A stretch of 64,000 nucleotides of DNA from Ascidia mentula (lineage: Eukaryota > Chordata > Ascidiacea > Phlebobranchia > Ascidiidae), in NCBI GenBank assembly GCA_947561715.1, contig OX387199.1:22139001-22203000 (forward strand), in the 5' to 3' direction. The position numbers were made by a program, and so were the translations under genes. How positions within the stretch are numbered: position 1 is the stretch's first letter; the number at the start of each line of letters is the position of its first letter. The notes beneath the pieces are model-generated. The model searched no databases and was not told the DNA's origin. It saw only the letters and a list, made by a program, of their open reading frames with translations. This document shows, one piece after another, positions 22,670-35,072 of the stretch.

Positions 22670-25009
22670 GTCAGTTTAAAGCAAAATATTCACTGACTAT
22701 CGTAACATACGATGACGTATTAGTGGTAAAGTTATTTGGAAACCAAACACAAACCTCCTGCCTCAGCTCATTAACGTCTTTAATAAATGCAAACTATTCG
22801 TTTCTGCTAAGTATATTAATTGACAACACGTGGTACTAAACATCACTATACGCCCCTCTTATACGTGTGGAAATGAATGGAATGAATTTAAGCACTTCAT
22901 CAGAAATTTGACAGGTTGTGACAACCGCTCACCCTGAGGACGGGAAGTCTGCGTTAGTTGAGTTGCCACGCGAGCGACGCGTGCAGGAAAAATAACCTCG
23001 TTAAAAGTTGGACGGGTAACCGCTTGTGCCCGATATATCTTGTCTGGGGTTTGTGTGTTACAAAAAGTGCTACAAAAGCTAAACCTTTCAACTGAAAATT
23101 TCTAAACTGAATCACCAAACATTACCGTTTGCAATTCAATGTCGGTTGAGCCAGGTTCTTTGTGCAGTTTTTTTTGTTGAAGATCACATAAAGTTTTAAA
23201 GCCCAGCCTGTACGGAAAGAATTCGTTTTAAAGCGAGCAATTGTATATCCAGTCATTTTAAAGCTTTGCTTTTGTAAAGCCTTGTACTAATTACATGTGG
23301 TGGATTGGTAATGGATCAGGATACGCCAAGAGCGCATCCTTATTCCAGCGTCATTTAGTTGCGTTTACAAGAAAAATCTATGATCATTAATTTGTGAAGC
23401 GGTTGTTGTAGTGGGAGCAGGTTCTTTCTCCCGCTTATCACCCTAAATTTAAGACGCCAAACAATCTTTGCTAATCTTTTAAATCTTTGCATCTCTTCAG
23501 CTGTCTCAGTCCACATGGTGATGCCAGAGAGCCAGTTTTCCAATTCTACAACTCATTTCTAACTTTTGTATTTGGTGAAGCCGCTACAAAATTTATTGTA
23601 ACATCCATATGTATCGCAGCTTGTTTTTCGAAGTTCAAGTGGACGAGTTTCATGCCACAACATCCCACAACAGATGAATATCCTTTTCAAATTTCGGTTC
23701 CTACTTCAGTGCGAATCCGTTGTTGCAAAAGTTGTCGAACTTCAACCTGAACATTCCGGATTGGTTAAAAATAGTTCACGCTTGATCAGTCATGTGAGAA
23801 ATTAATTCCGAAAAGTTCGCGACTACCGTTGCCGACTGCAACAACGACAAGAGTGTTAGCTTTTGGAACTCATCTTATTGTTCTGCCGTAATTCCTTGCG
23901 TGCATTATTCATTCACGTAGAATTTCGTCACACCTGACTAACTCCAAGTTTCTCGGTTGTAAACACCAGTCAAGCATTTCGTTCAACTCAATTGTAGACC
24001 AGGTGGAATGCCAGTCGCCTGTATAACCTGGTTTAATTATATAGGGACCGTGCATTACCGGCGAGCGGTGCTGCCTATTATGCTGTTTCACGACCATTGT
24101 GATTTACACCATAACAACCGACTTCAACGCTTCACCGGTTTTTAACGCCTTCTTCACTCAACTGGATTGAAAATAGTCATCGAGTTACCAGGGGTTTTCC
24201 ATTTCGTTTCACTGTTAAAAAAGATTCGTTCAGTGTTTTTAGTTTAGTTTTGCGATTTGCTGGCTTCTGTTGAATGGAAGGTTTAAGTTGGCTTTATCCC
24301 TGCAATTTCATTCGGTCGCTCTAAAAATTATCCCGAAATCTTGTTTTCAAGCTTGTATGAAGTTTATTTACAGAATTAGAGAACAGCAAACTGGGTATAA
24401 TTGAACTACACAAGGTACAGCACATGCAAAAATATGCGCTGCAATGTCGACAAAACGATTTTAAAACACGACAAAAGACACTTTTATTCAAAATCTCCTG
24501 TAAATAAGCTAAAACCAGTCAATGCTTAAAATAAATTTTAAAGGTTGATAATATCGTGCCACAATTATCAATACCAACCATGCAATCAGATTGAGATGAG
24601 ATTTAAATGCGTTTGCTTATATTTGTAAACACATTAAATTCAAACTAAATACTAGGCTACGCACATCAAACTATCGACCAGCAAATATTGGTTGCCAAGG
24701 AACGCAAAGTTAAAAAGCAATATCTGGTTTTGCCAATTTTGCTTCTTCCAGATTTTATAATTCAATTCAAATACTTACAAGAATAAACAAATCCACAATC
24801 AAAAAGAAAAACTCAATGCTGCACTAAATAAATACTCGGTAAAGAGATTGCGAAAATAGGAATTTGTTGGTGAAAAATAACATTAACTGAATATTCAGGT
24901 TGGTGTCACAAGACTGATACGTTTTATCGTTTTTCCAATTGTGAATGATCAAATGAGTAAATTCATGGTGTCCAGGTTAATATTCATTTGAACGCATTGC
25001 GTTGTCAGT
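22670..25009. other. Intergenic part of duplication unit 2
   Basis: This holds the upstream region of the receptor gene and the 3' flank of LLANPT copy 3. About 22868-23118 and 23850-24415 are shared with unit 1. About 23119-23849 has no counterpart in unit 1 and no gene or transposon that I recognise. The 62-codon ORF copy lies at 23909-24097 on the minus strand. Confidence 0.5.
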
Positions 25010-26710
25010 TTATTTTTTCTTTTTCGCTGATTGTTTCTTCAGATTCCTGCTTGTTGTTCCAGAAGAGCTAGGAGTTTCTTCAGAAAAGCTGGCTGAAGGG
25101 GTTAAATTTAACCCTTGGACACTTTTAGAGAGGTCTTCAATTTCTGGAATGAAGAGTTCTTTACTCTTGTCGTTTAGATTTTGTTTGAGGTCTTGTTTCT
25201 TTGCATTGTTTGCACGTTTGAAGAAACTGTTGAAGTTAAAGAGGTGCTTATTACCCAGTTAGGAACAATGACGCAATGATAGCAGGAAAATCCCATTACA
25301 AATTAAATTAAATGTTGCACATCTGTTTCTATTAAATAAGTTTCACGTAGGGAAATGCCCATCTCGTGTACCATGTTTTTAAAACAGGATTTGTATAACT
25401 TATTTGCAGGTTAGGTCATTTACGTGCTTTTAAGTGAAACTGAATAAATGAACAACGTGCTGGTATCAGTTTACACAAAAGAAAAGTTTTACATGTAATT
25501 TCGCAGTCTTTCTAGTAACCATGAAGATTAGGAGTAACACTTTTGTCGGGTTTTTATCAGTAAACAATAAAACAAATATGATTCAACAAGGAAAAGTAAA
25601 AGCTCTACGATGATTACATCCCTACACACCGTTTATGCATGTTTACTGCCGCTGCTTCCCTTCTGTCGCCTCGAAAAACGTCGATTAATTCCTCCAAAAT
25701 TTCTTCCTCATGATCCAACAAATCTTTCATGAAACTGGCAACAGTTAAAAAACAAAGTTATTTGCAAATAATAGCGTGAGCAAAAAATGTCAATAATAGA
25801 TTTACTTTTTTCATGCAAAAGAAACAAACACCGAGAAAAACTTTTTAAAGATAAAGAACCATAGAAGTCAATCGGTAAAATATGCTGAAAAATATTATTA
25901 TTTTCCTGTTGTAAACTGATACAGAATTTTAAAAACCGACCTCATCAGCAGATTTTTGCTTGATTCATCAGAAGTCTTGTCCATTTTCTTTAATGCATTC
26001 TTTTCCCAATTATTTCGACTTTCTACTCTCAACAGACAAGCGACGATGCAGGATAGCACAGGAATGGAATCGAGGGACTTCTTCTTTCGAGGACTTTTTT
26101 CAATATCTGGAACAAGTCGTCTGGCAATCTCGTACAAAATGAGAACGGAAAGCTCGAAAAATATATCATTGCCATTCAGACTGACTGGTTTTGTCATAAA
26201 CTTCTTAAAATACTCCCAAAACCCACGCAATTCACTGCCCTTTGCCAGAATGTATTGGTAACTGCTAGGTTGTTTGTTACCCTGTGTGTTAGAAACATTG
26301 GCGGAGGTAATAATTATTCCGTTCCCAGGTTGCTCTTTAGTTGGGTTGGCGAGCAAAATAATATCTCGACTCTCATTAGACCCGCAGCGTAGGTAGAAAC
26401 ATCTTCCTTTTTCAAAATTTGCTTGGTTTTGAACACTTTTTGTGAATGCAGAAAGCATTTGTTGCCCTTTGCATCCTTCCAGCCTGTATTTAATCATATT
26501 TTCTTTTATCGGCACAGGGATTTTCTCCCATTTTTTTTTCCCTTCATTGTAATCTTGGCAATATTTTGTCAGGTTTTTAAACAGAGTTTCATTGAGTGCT
26601 ACTGTTGAATCGGGTAATATCTCTAGTTCAGGCTTTTTGTCGCGGAATGTTTGCAGTTCGTCACGGAATGCTTTGTCATCATCTACAAATTCCTGATAAT
26701 CATCCGTCAT
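25010..26710 (-). CDS. LLANPT-family protein, copy 3 (unknown function)
   Basis: Three minus-strand exons: 25941-26710, 25630-25734 and 25010-25226, all GT-AG and in phase (ATG AG|T TTC; AAA CG|T TTC), giving about 363 aa. Core blocks: DDYQEFVDDDKAFRDEL at the N-terminus, SRDIILLANPTKEQPGNG followed by IIIT, FWEYFKKFMTKPV, FFELSVLILYEIARRLV, and SIPVLSCIVACLL. The second exon resembles the EENIIEDLIYIFRKEF segment that copy 2 encodes without an intron, so an intron was gained or lost within the family. The last exon gives a serine- and threonine-rich stretch and a lysine-rich end (SAKKKK) of nuclear-localisation type. Function unknown. Confidence 0.77.
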
Positions 26711-27359
26711 TGTTGCAGTTACGTAAGATATTGTGTACTAAATTTCAGCTGCAAAATGTTATTTAAGGGTTACGCCCGTGTCGTTTGTAGCAGATTGCTT
26801 GTATAATGTCAATTTGTAATTACGAAAAAATGCAATATATTTGATAGTTAGCGGTAATGTTAAAAATGTTGCATTGCAACGAAAACATTTTAATTTATAT
26901 TATTATGATTTTGCTGGGCCAATATTTTGTCTCGTCATAAAGTTTTATTATTGTGTTTTTTTCCGACATGAGACAAAAAATGCTTCGTGCTCCATGCTTC
27001 GAACCGAAGAACACCAACATATAACGGTAATTTGTGCACTTCTGTTATTCTCCTGGACACGTACAAAAATTAAATAAACTTTCATTGTTTCGGGAACACG
27101 TAGCCATGTCTGATCTAAGATATTTGTGAAGTCAACGCCAATCACTTCATTTAATTCAACATCGTTAATTGCACAACCACACTTTAAAACCTTGAAAAGT
27201 ACATCTATGGCACCGTTTAACAGTGGGCCACACACACAATATAATTCGTTGCTGACGTTGCTGTGAGTTAGCTAAGCGTAGCTCCCCACTCGAAACCTGT
27301 TACCCCTCGTCGTCCTGTTTGGCATTTTTCAGACCTCCGTACGCGGTGTTGTTTTTTAG
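26711..27359. other. Gene-free spacer upstream of LLANPT copy 3
   Basis: No gene. About 27100-27250 is a first, isolated copy of a segment (TTAATTCAACATCGTTAA through GTGGGCCACACACACAATAT) that recurs at about 28600, 30765, 32090 and 33580. Confidence 0.45.
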
Positions 27360-28978
27360 AAACGCAATATCACTCGCTGACGACTAAGCCACAATAAATA
27401 ACTAAATTTGACTTAAGTTTTGTAAATGTTTGTCTCTCAGTGTAAACACCTGGACACCATAAATTATAAAATAATTTTAAAGATCGTAAAAAACATCACA
27501 ACGCATTAAATCCATGCATAAAACCCCAGCAGACGGACAACAACCTCATATCAGGTGCGGTTCCTTTTCAGGGTTTGCTTACCGGGTTCACTCATTACAG
27601 AAACCTATTATAGTTTCGCTCTTATCAAAATGGTTTGTCTGTAACTGTTTACTACATCACAACTCTACCGCATCCTCCAGCCCAGCGTTACGAAACAAAC
27701 CCATTTCCGTAAACACTTTGCCCATCACGCCAATTGTAGTAGTTTGTGTTGTAAACTTGCGCCACACAAAACTACGTTCAATGTCACGGAATCTCTGCAC
27801 GCCAGACGCCACCACAAATTCCTTTGTTATTGAGGAAAACAAACCATTTTTAAGCTTGAAGGGCGACGTTCGAAGAACCCAAATGTGTTCGTGCGTGTAA
27901 AGTATGACGTCACCTATGGATTAGTCAGCCTGCGTTGAGCGTGCAAGTAGGTAGGTTGTGCTACGATTGGCGGTATGCTAAATTTAACGATGACTAAATT
28001 TAACATCAACCTCAAACTAACCTTATTACATGTTCATTTCACAAAATTATGTTTGCATCATTTTTGTTTATAGTTGATTACCACAAAGGAATGTTACTTA
28101 TCAGTTGTTTTCTCAATAGTGTTTTTACGCTGCATGGTCTCCATTAGGCGGGGGTATCAAAAAAGTCGGCGAGGCGAGTTTTTGGAATCAGCGAGACTCA
28201 CGGCCGTGCGCGAGCAGAGAGATCGGCGGCGGCGAAGTTCAAGATTGGGCGGCATGTTTTCTGATCGGCACAAATTTGCAAACAGTGAAGCTACGACATG
28301 CATTGTTACGAAATATGGAGAAGCCAATTATTCGAAACTGGTTGAATGTTTGTACCCAGCCAAAGGTAAGAACTCTTTTTCGAGCATTGTTTATTGTTAA
28401 TGTATATAAATTTAAATTCGTCTACTTTTTTTGCAGCCTGCAAGAGTGGATAAATTTGGCGTTGGAATATCTGGGACGGTTGCTGTACATTTCCGACAGA
28501 AATGCTCGGAAATACGTTTCGCTTTATGAGATAAAACCGTCTAAGCCTGAGATAAAATGTGAGTAACCCGCGTTCAAAGTTTTAAATAACAGTTATTTAA
28601 CAGTGGGTCGCACACACAATATTATTCGTTGCTGACGCTGCTGTCATGAAGGTAAGTGTAGCGATGCGTCCACCACAAACCCGATTGTTATTTCTCGAAT
28701 GCAGGAATATTAATTTGCTCAATCTGACCTGCAGCTGCTCGGGAAACATATCAGCATCTTATATTTGATTAGGAAAAACAAACCAAACTATCAAATCCCT
28801 CGCTTACAGGACTCAATAAAGAAGTAACTCGTATCGTGTTCTAAGGTGAGCGATTCTGATACTTCACTCACAAACACCCCCTTGTTACGTCACAATATGG
28901 CCTCGTTTCAGTCGAACCACATTCGATTTCACAAACCAAAACTTTCCCCAAAAGCAATCTTTAAAAATCAAACCTGCA
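27360..28978. repeat. Roughly 2.1-kb tandem repeat, unit 1
   Basis: Similar along its length to 29498-31154 (offset about 2138 bases). It opens with GACGACTAAGCCACAATAAA and closes near AAAAATCAAACCTG. It contains the short spliced ORF at 28134-28566. Confidence 0.8.
28134..28566 (+). CDS. Short spliced ORF of unknown function, copy 1
   Basis: First exon 28134-28365 starts at ATG and ends at a strong donor (CCAAAG|GTAAGA). If the acceptor is the AAG at 28444, the second exon 28445-28566 continues in frame (AAA G|AG TGG ATA) as EWINLALEYLGRLLYISDRN and the product is about 117 aa. The better-looking CAG acceptor eight bases upstream gives a stop after five codons. The N-terminal part is very basic (REQRDRRRRSSRLGG). 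The end of the second exon (AAAT|GTGAGT) is itself a good donor, so the real gene may continue. No family recognised. The paralogue at 30254 keeps exon 1 open with one in-frame insertion. Confidence 0.42.
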
Positions 28979-29497
28979 ACATATTACGATTGTACCTGCA
29001 GCTATAATCTGCTATGACGCATAACATTTGAACTTCCTCGTTGATTTACATTTTTCCCGCGCTGTATTCCGACGAACACCAAAGATTATTTACCGTAACT
29101 ACGTTCAACGACCGAATCACCGAACGTCACCGTAGAGTCCTTTGCTATTGAGGGAAACAAACCGCATAAAGCTCCAACGATGATTCATTGAAGCAGAACC
29201 TCACGTGATGTTCTGGAATTTCCAGAGCGAATATTAAAACTGTGTTGAAATTAACAGAAGCAAGTCGTAGCAATGTGACGAAATTTGTGCAATTTTGCGC
29301 GGAAACTTGTTCAGTGTCGAGCAACACTTTAAATGCCACGGAATCTCTATTGAAAGGAAACAAAGCATTTCAAAACTCCAACAGTGATTCTATAAGTCGC
29401 AACCTCTCGCAAAGTTCTGGAATTTATTTATGGGTCAAAGAGAACGCTTGCCGTCCTATATTCATTCACGTCACTTCCGTATCCGGGGTTGCTTAGA
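28979..29497. other. Spacer between the tandem units
   Basis: No gene seen. It has short open frames on both strands that I take as chance. Confidence 0.35.
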
Positions 29498-31154
29498 AAC
29501 GCAACATCGCGCGCTGACGACTGAGCCACAATAAATAACTAAAATGTTTTGTAAATGTTTGTCTCTCTGTGTAAACCCCTGGACACCATAAAGTATAAAA
29601 TAATTTCCAAAACCGTAAAAAATATCACAACGCATTAAAACCGTGCATAAAACCCCAGGAGACAAACAACAACCTCGTATCAGGTGAGCATTCATGTTCA
29701 TGGGCTGGTCACACATGGCACAGCAAGTTCGCCCGACGCAGAAACCTAGCACAGCTTTGCTCTTAACAAAATCGTTTGTCTGTAAATGTTTACTACATCA
29801 CAACTCTACCGTATCCTCCAGCCCATCATCACCAAACAAACCCATTTCCGTTAACACTTTGCCCATCACGCCAATAGTAGTAGTTTGTGTTGTAAACTTG
29901 TTCCACACAAAACTACGTTCAATGTCACGGAAACTCTACACACGTCACCACAAAGTCCTTTGCTATTGTGGAAAACAAATCATTTTTAAGCTCCAAGTGC
30001 GACGTTCGAAAAACCCAAATGTATTCGTGCGTGAAAAGTGACGTCACCAATGGCTTGGTCGGCCTGCGTTTAGCGTGCAAGTAGGTAGGTTGAACTACGA
30101 ATCGCGGTATGCTAAATTTAACAACAACCACAAAAACTAACCATATCACATGTCCATTTTACAAAATTATGTTTGCATCATTTTTGTTTATAGTTGATTA
30201 CCACAAAGGAATGTTACTTATCAGTTGTTTTATCAACATTGTTTTTACGCTGCATGGACTCCATTAGGCGGGGGTATCTAAAAAGTCGACGAGGCCAGTT
30301 TTTGGAATCAGCGAGACTCACGGCCGTGCGCGAGCAGAGAGATCGGTGGCGGCGAGGTTCAAGATTGGGCGGCTTGTTTTGGCGGCTGTTTGATCGGCAC
30401 AAATTTGCAAACAGCGAAGATACGACATACATTGTTACGAAATATGGAGAAGTCGATTATTCGAAACTAGTTGAATGTTTGTACCCAGCCAAAGGTAAGA
30501 ACTCTTTTTCGAGCATTGTTTATTGTTAATGTGTATAAATTTAAATTCGTCTACTCTTTTTGCAGCCAACAAGAGTGGATAAATTTGGCGTTGGAATATC
30601 TGGGACGGTTGCTGTACATTTCCGACAGAAATGCTCGGAAATACGTTTCGCTTTATGAGATAAAACCGTCTACGCCTAAGATAAAGTGTGAAAAAAAAAC
30701 ATGCCGCTACCTCGTAAGTTGGCTGAGCAACCCGCGTTCAAAGTTTTATATAACCGTTATTTAACAGTGGGTCGCACACACAATATTATTCGTTGCTGAC
30801 GCTGCTGTAATGTAGGTAAGTGTAGCGATGCCTGTGCAAAGAAATATCGCGTCCTCCACAAACCCTATTGTTATTTCTCGAATGCGGGAATATTTAATTC
30901 GCTCCAACTGACTTGTAGGTGCTCGGGAAACATATCAGCATCTTGTATTTGATTTGGAAAAACAAACCAAACCAACAAATCCCACGTTTACCGTCCTCAA
31001 TACAAAAGTAACTCACATCGTGTTCTAAGGTATTTCTGATACTTAACTCACAAACATCACCTTGTTACGTCACTATTGCCTCGTTTCAGTCGAACCACAT
31101 TCAATTTCACAAACCAAAAATTTGCGCAAAAGCAGTCTTTCAAAATCAAACCTG
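29498..31154. repeat. Roughly 2.1-kb tandem repeat, unit 2
   Basis: Second copy of 27360-28978 in direct orientation, with scattered substitutions and small indels. Confidence 0.8.
30254..30764 (+). CDS. Short spliced ORF of unknown function, copy 2
   Basis: Exon 1 at 30254-30494 matches copy 1 apart from substitutions and three extra codons (LFWRLFDRHK against MFSDRHK), which preserve the frame. Exon 2 from 30574 to the stop at 30764 continues as EWINLALEYLGRL when the AAG acceptor is used, as in copy 1. The donor-like GTGAGT at the end of copy 1 exon 2 is GTGAAA here, so the reading frame runs on for a further 27 codons or so. An in-frame insertion, rather than frame-breaking changes, between copies hints at coding. 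I do not recognise the protein. Confidence 0.4.
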
Positions 31155-31359
31155 TAAGAGTGGGGTCCGCAAAATGCCACGGAATCTATCTTTATCAACT
31201 ATAGAATTTTGGCGGCACGAACCCACTTTACGACACATAGTTGGGGACAATGATCTTACCATAAGCGACTTCCCGTCTGACGCAACCCTTTTATGTGCTC
31301 ACCGCGGGGCATGGCGATATTATTGCAATCCCGGTCCCGATTTAAGAAATTTCTTTTTG

Positions 31360-31442
31360 AAGTCACACCTGATTCTACAAATTGTTTTCTGACGTCACAC
31401 CTGATTCTACAAATTTCTTTCTGACGTCACACCTGATTCTAG
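31360..31442. repeat. Short tandem repeat, about 33 bp unit
   Basis: Two full units and part of a third (GACGTCACACCTGATTCTAC followed by AAATTTCTTTCT). The same unit is present at 34209-34275 and in degenerate form at 34360-34440. Confidence 0.7.
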
Positions 31443-34208
31443 TATCACGTGACGGCCTAACCCCGCAAACATAAGTTACTGAAGCCATGCCCGCTATGCA
31501 AGCGAAATGCACTAAGCCATCGCCAGTCTGTCAGCAATAACAATAGTTTTCCAAATATCTGAAGTTGTTCTGGGCGTTGTACGGTTTACAAAACTCCAAA
31601 CAAAAAGTGCAGAATATTCCAATCCGACCTTACCAGACATGCCGGTATTATCTTATAACAAACAATATCACTTAGCAATGTTACAATTTTGCTGCCTAAT
31701 CGTAATTCTTTTCTTTTGTTGCTCCCTCCATAATGCCTCGTTATAGAAAACCCCCAAAACGGTTGAAAAGTTTAATAATTTCCTGCACAAAACCCAGCAG
31801 CTCGACAATGAACTCCAATGCAAGTTGTTTGCTATTGGACAAATTAACGCCAGGCGTGCCTGCGTTCGTGGTTGCGTCATATCAATCAAAATCGCTGGCG
31901 TCAAACACCGAATCAGCCTTTTCAACCCCTTTAAATTTTAATATTAAATCAGGGGTTTAAATGTCTGTTTAATTATCACGTCAAAGGTGGCACCACTTTG
32001 TGCAGTGACGTTTAATAAAACACACAAAAAGAAACACTACCGTATATCTGACTCATGCTAAAATAAATCTTAAACCCAAGGTCAATCACTTAATTTAATT
32101 CAACATTATCAAATGTACAACGACACTTTATGACCTCACAAAATACATCCAGATTATGACACCGTTTAAACAGTCGGTCGCACTCACAATATAATTCGTT
32201 GCTAATGCTGTCATGTAGGTAAGTGTAGCTCCCCACTCGAAACCCGTTACCGATGCTGTCATGATTATTGCCAGGAGATGCTGTACGGTATCTAAGCCCA
32301 ATGCACACATCCTTCCTAGCAGGTGCTGTACGGTGTCTACGGCTCAACATGCGGCCGAACTTACGAGAGGAGCAGGTCTTGGCCCAAGGAGTGTGTTTCG
32401 CGCGTCTTTTATGGGTTGCGTCGACGGATACTTAACAAAAGGTGTGGAGCACTGTTGTGCTAAGTTTTATGGTCATAAACAGCACGGTTTGAAACGAGAA
32501 TATTATTTTATACGGTGATTATCGTCCTTATAGTTGTAACCACACGTTGAGTGCAGGTTCTATAACAGACAATGTTAACTGGGTGATTGGCCTAACCCTC
32601 GACATGATAAAAACCTTGATTATTCCCAACTCTACCCTATTATTAGGATGCACGCAGTTTATAATCGTTTTTTTTAGTTTTGTAAATGTTTGTCTCCCTG
32701 TGTAATTTCCTGTACATCATAAAGTATAAAATAATTTCAAAGACCGCAAAAAATATCACAACGCATAAAACCCCAGCAGACGAACAACCACCTCGTATTA
32801 GGCGAAGGTTCATTCTCAAGGCGGCTGGTAACACATGGCTTAGCAAGTTCCCCCAACGCAGAAACCTATCACATTTTGCTCCTCTCAAAATCGTTTCTCT
32901 CTTTGCATCATCTATTAAACAACGCATCGCAACTCTGCCGTATCCTCTCTCTAGCCCTTTGCTTTCCACACGTGTGGGTCGCGAGCCAAAGCTGGGACGC
33001 CTGAAAAATATTTTGGGTTCACGAGCTATGTTTTCTGGTATGTTTTTTCTACTTAAATGCCCACAACATTCAACTGCTACCACATTTAATAACATATCAT
33101 CCAAATTTGTGTAAAGAAACCGGTTGAGAATTTTGAAGATTTTTGAATGCAAATTAGGATTCTTTAAAACATTTGGACGCTACAAAAAAGGTTGGGAAAC
33201 TCTGGTCAAGCCTACGTCACCAAACAAACCCATTCCCACCAAAAATATTGCCCTTCACGCCAATTGTAGTGATTTATGTTCCAAACTTGTTCCGCACAAA
33301 ACTACGTCACGGAAACTCTACACACGTCACGATGTTCTGGAATTTGTTCATGAGTCGAACACTCGCCGTCCTGTTTTCATACACGTGATCTCCGTATAGC
33401 AGTTTGCTTCTACTGGAGCCTTGCTGCTCGTTAAAATAAGGGCTGTTGAAAGAACGCGGTCGTTACATTGCTCCATTGCCCCATGCTTCGAACCGAAGAA
33501 CACCAACATGTAACGGTAATTTGTTTTGGGAACACGTGGCCATGTCGGATCCAAGATATTTGTAAAGCCAATGTCAATCACTTAATTTAATTCAACATCA
33601 TTAAACGCACAAGCACACTTTAAAACCTTGGCACCGTTTATCAGTGGGTCACACACTCAATACAATAAATAACTTAATTTGATTTAAGTTTTGTAAATGT
33701 TTGTCTCTCTGTGTAAAATCCTGTACACCATAAAGTATAAAATAATTTCAAAGACTGTAAAAATATCACAACGCATTAAATCCCTGTATAAAACCCCGGC
33801 AGACGAACAACACATGACTTACCAAGCTCGCCCATCGCAGACACCTAACACAGTTTCACTCTAAACAAAATCGTTTTTCTGTTACTGTATACTACATCAC
33901 AGCAACTCTACCGTATTCTCCATGCAGCCCACCGTCACCAAACAAACCAATTTCCGTAAACACTTTGCCCATCACTGCAATTGTAGTGGTTTGTGTTGCA
34001 AACTTGCGTCACACGACTACTAGTAAGTTATTGGGCACTGAAAGTAAATTGCAGTCTCTCTTTATCAACTGTAGAATTTTGGCGGCACGAACCCACTTTA
34101 CGCCACACAGTTTGGGGACCCCGATCTTACCATAACCGACCTCCCGTCTGACGCAACCCTTTTATATCCGTTCACCTCGGGCATGACGACATTATTGCGA
34201 AACCTGGC

Positions 34209-34275
34209 CCTGATTCTAGAAATTTCTTTCTGACGTCACACCTGATTCTAGAAATTTCTTTCTGACGTCACACCC
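34209..34275. repeat. Short tandem repeat, about 33 bp unit, second site
   Basis: Two units of CTGATTCTAGAAATTTCTTT plus CTGACGTCACAC, the same repeat as at 31360-31442. Confidence 0.7.
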
Positions 34276-34423
34276 TTCTTCACTTGCCGCGCCCATGATT
34301 TAGCTTTGGTATCACGGGGCGGCCTAAACACACAAACAATAGTTGCTGAAGCGCAGGAGCTCCCAGTCTAGCATTTTCTTTCTAACGTCGCACTAGATTC
34401 CATAAACTTCTTTCTGACTTCAT

Positions 34424-35072
34424 CACACCCGATTCCAGATAATCCAGACGCTTTTTTCTGTTGCAAAATTCTCCATCAGACAATGAAGCTCTTTGGCGTC
34501 AGCTTCCGTCAAGACAGCATAAAAAATGTGGACACCAACCGTCGCACAGTGTTTTACCGATGCATTGGGTGTGGCCTCGACAAAACTCAACACGACGAAT
34601 CGCACATGTTTCAATCCAACCCAGCGAACGGGGCAGCGTGCAACTTTTTTAGTTTAGTTGCTCTGTCAATTATTCTGATGTGAAAACACAATATATTTGC
34701 GTGTGAAGTCAATACACTAACCAGTACATGTGGTTATTTACGGCGCTCACGCTTAACAAACGCATTATATTGATTTTCTGAATTTCTATCAAACCATGCT
34801 AGTATGTGAAGTAATGCGTGACATTTCTTGCCCAAATTATTTTGTATATTTGCAAAGTCTTACCGTCGTTAATGAATACAGGACTGTACAAAAAAATGAT
34901 TGAAACATTTTTTTTGCATTGCTAGTGCGTGGCTTAACTCAACCTACAGACTTAACTCAGCCTACAGTATAGTTCATCGTACATTAAATATTTTGAAGTA
35001 ATGTTGGTTTCTTGTGACACAATTCCTGGTTTTCCTTCATCACTTTTGTCAGGACAGTCCGCGATGTTGCGT
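34424..35072 (-). pseudogene. Fragment of the LDLa receptor gene (5' exons)
   Basis: Matches about 21577-22165 of the receptor gene in the same orientation: the 5' half of the A1 exon (GCATTGGGTGTGGCCTCGAC and TGGACACCAACCGTCGCACA are shared), the intron, and part of the first LDLa exon (TTTTGTCAGGACAGTCCGCG). The sequence on both sides is unrelated and the exons are cut, so it is a dead fragment. Confidence 0.75.

Larger units (their letters stand above)
19038..26710. repeat. Segmental duplication, unit 2
   Basis: Counterpart of 1-3612, in direct orientation about 19 kb away. It contains receptor exons A3 and B2, the intergenic DNA and LLANPT copy 3. Identity is very high at the receptor end and lower towards the LLANPT gene, so the two ends may have different histories (gene conversion or staggered duplications). 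Confidence 0.85.
31155..34423. repeat. Mosaic of partial copies of the 2.1-kb unit
   Basis: No intact gene. About 32660-33420 and 33670-34010 are partial copies of the unit's left part (GTAAATGTTTGTCTC, CACCATAAAGTATAAAATAA, CAACGCATTAAA). About 31180-31440 and 34050-34290 are two copies of another segment (TAGAATTTTGGCGGCACGAA). About 32090-32250 and 33570-33660 repeat the segment first seen at 27.1 kb. Confidence 0.65.

Noticed and set aside
31360-31442. CRISPR-like direct repeats
   Set aside because: Only two to three imperfect units without unique spacers, in a eukaryotic context.
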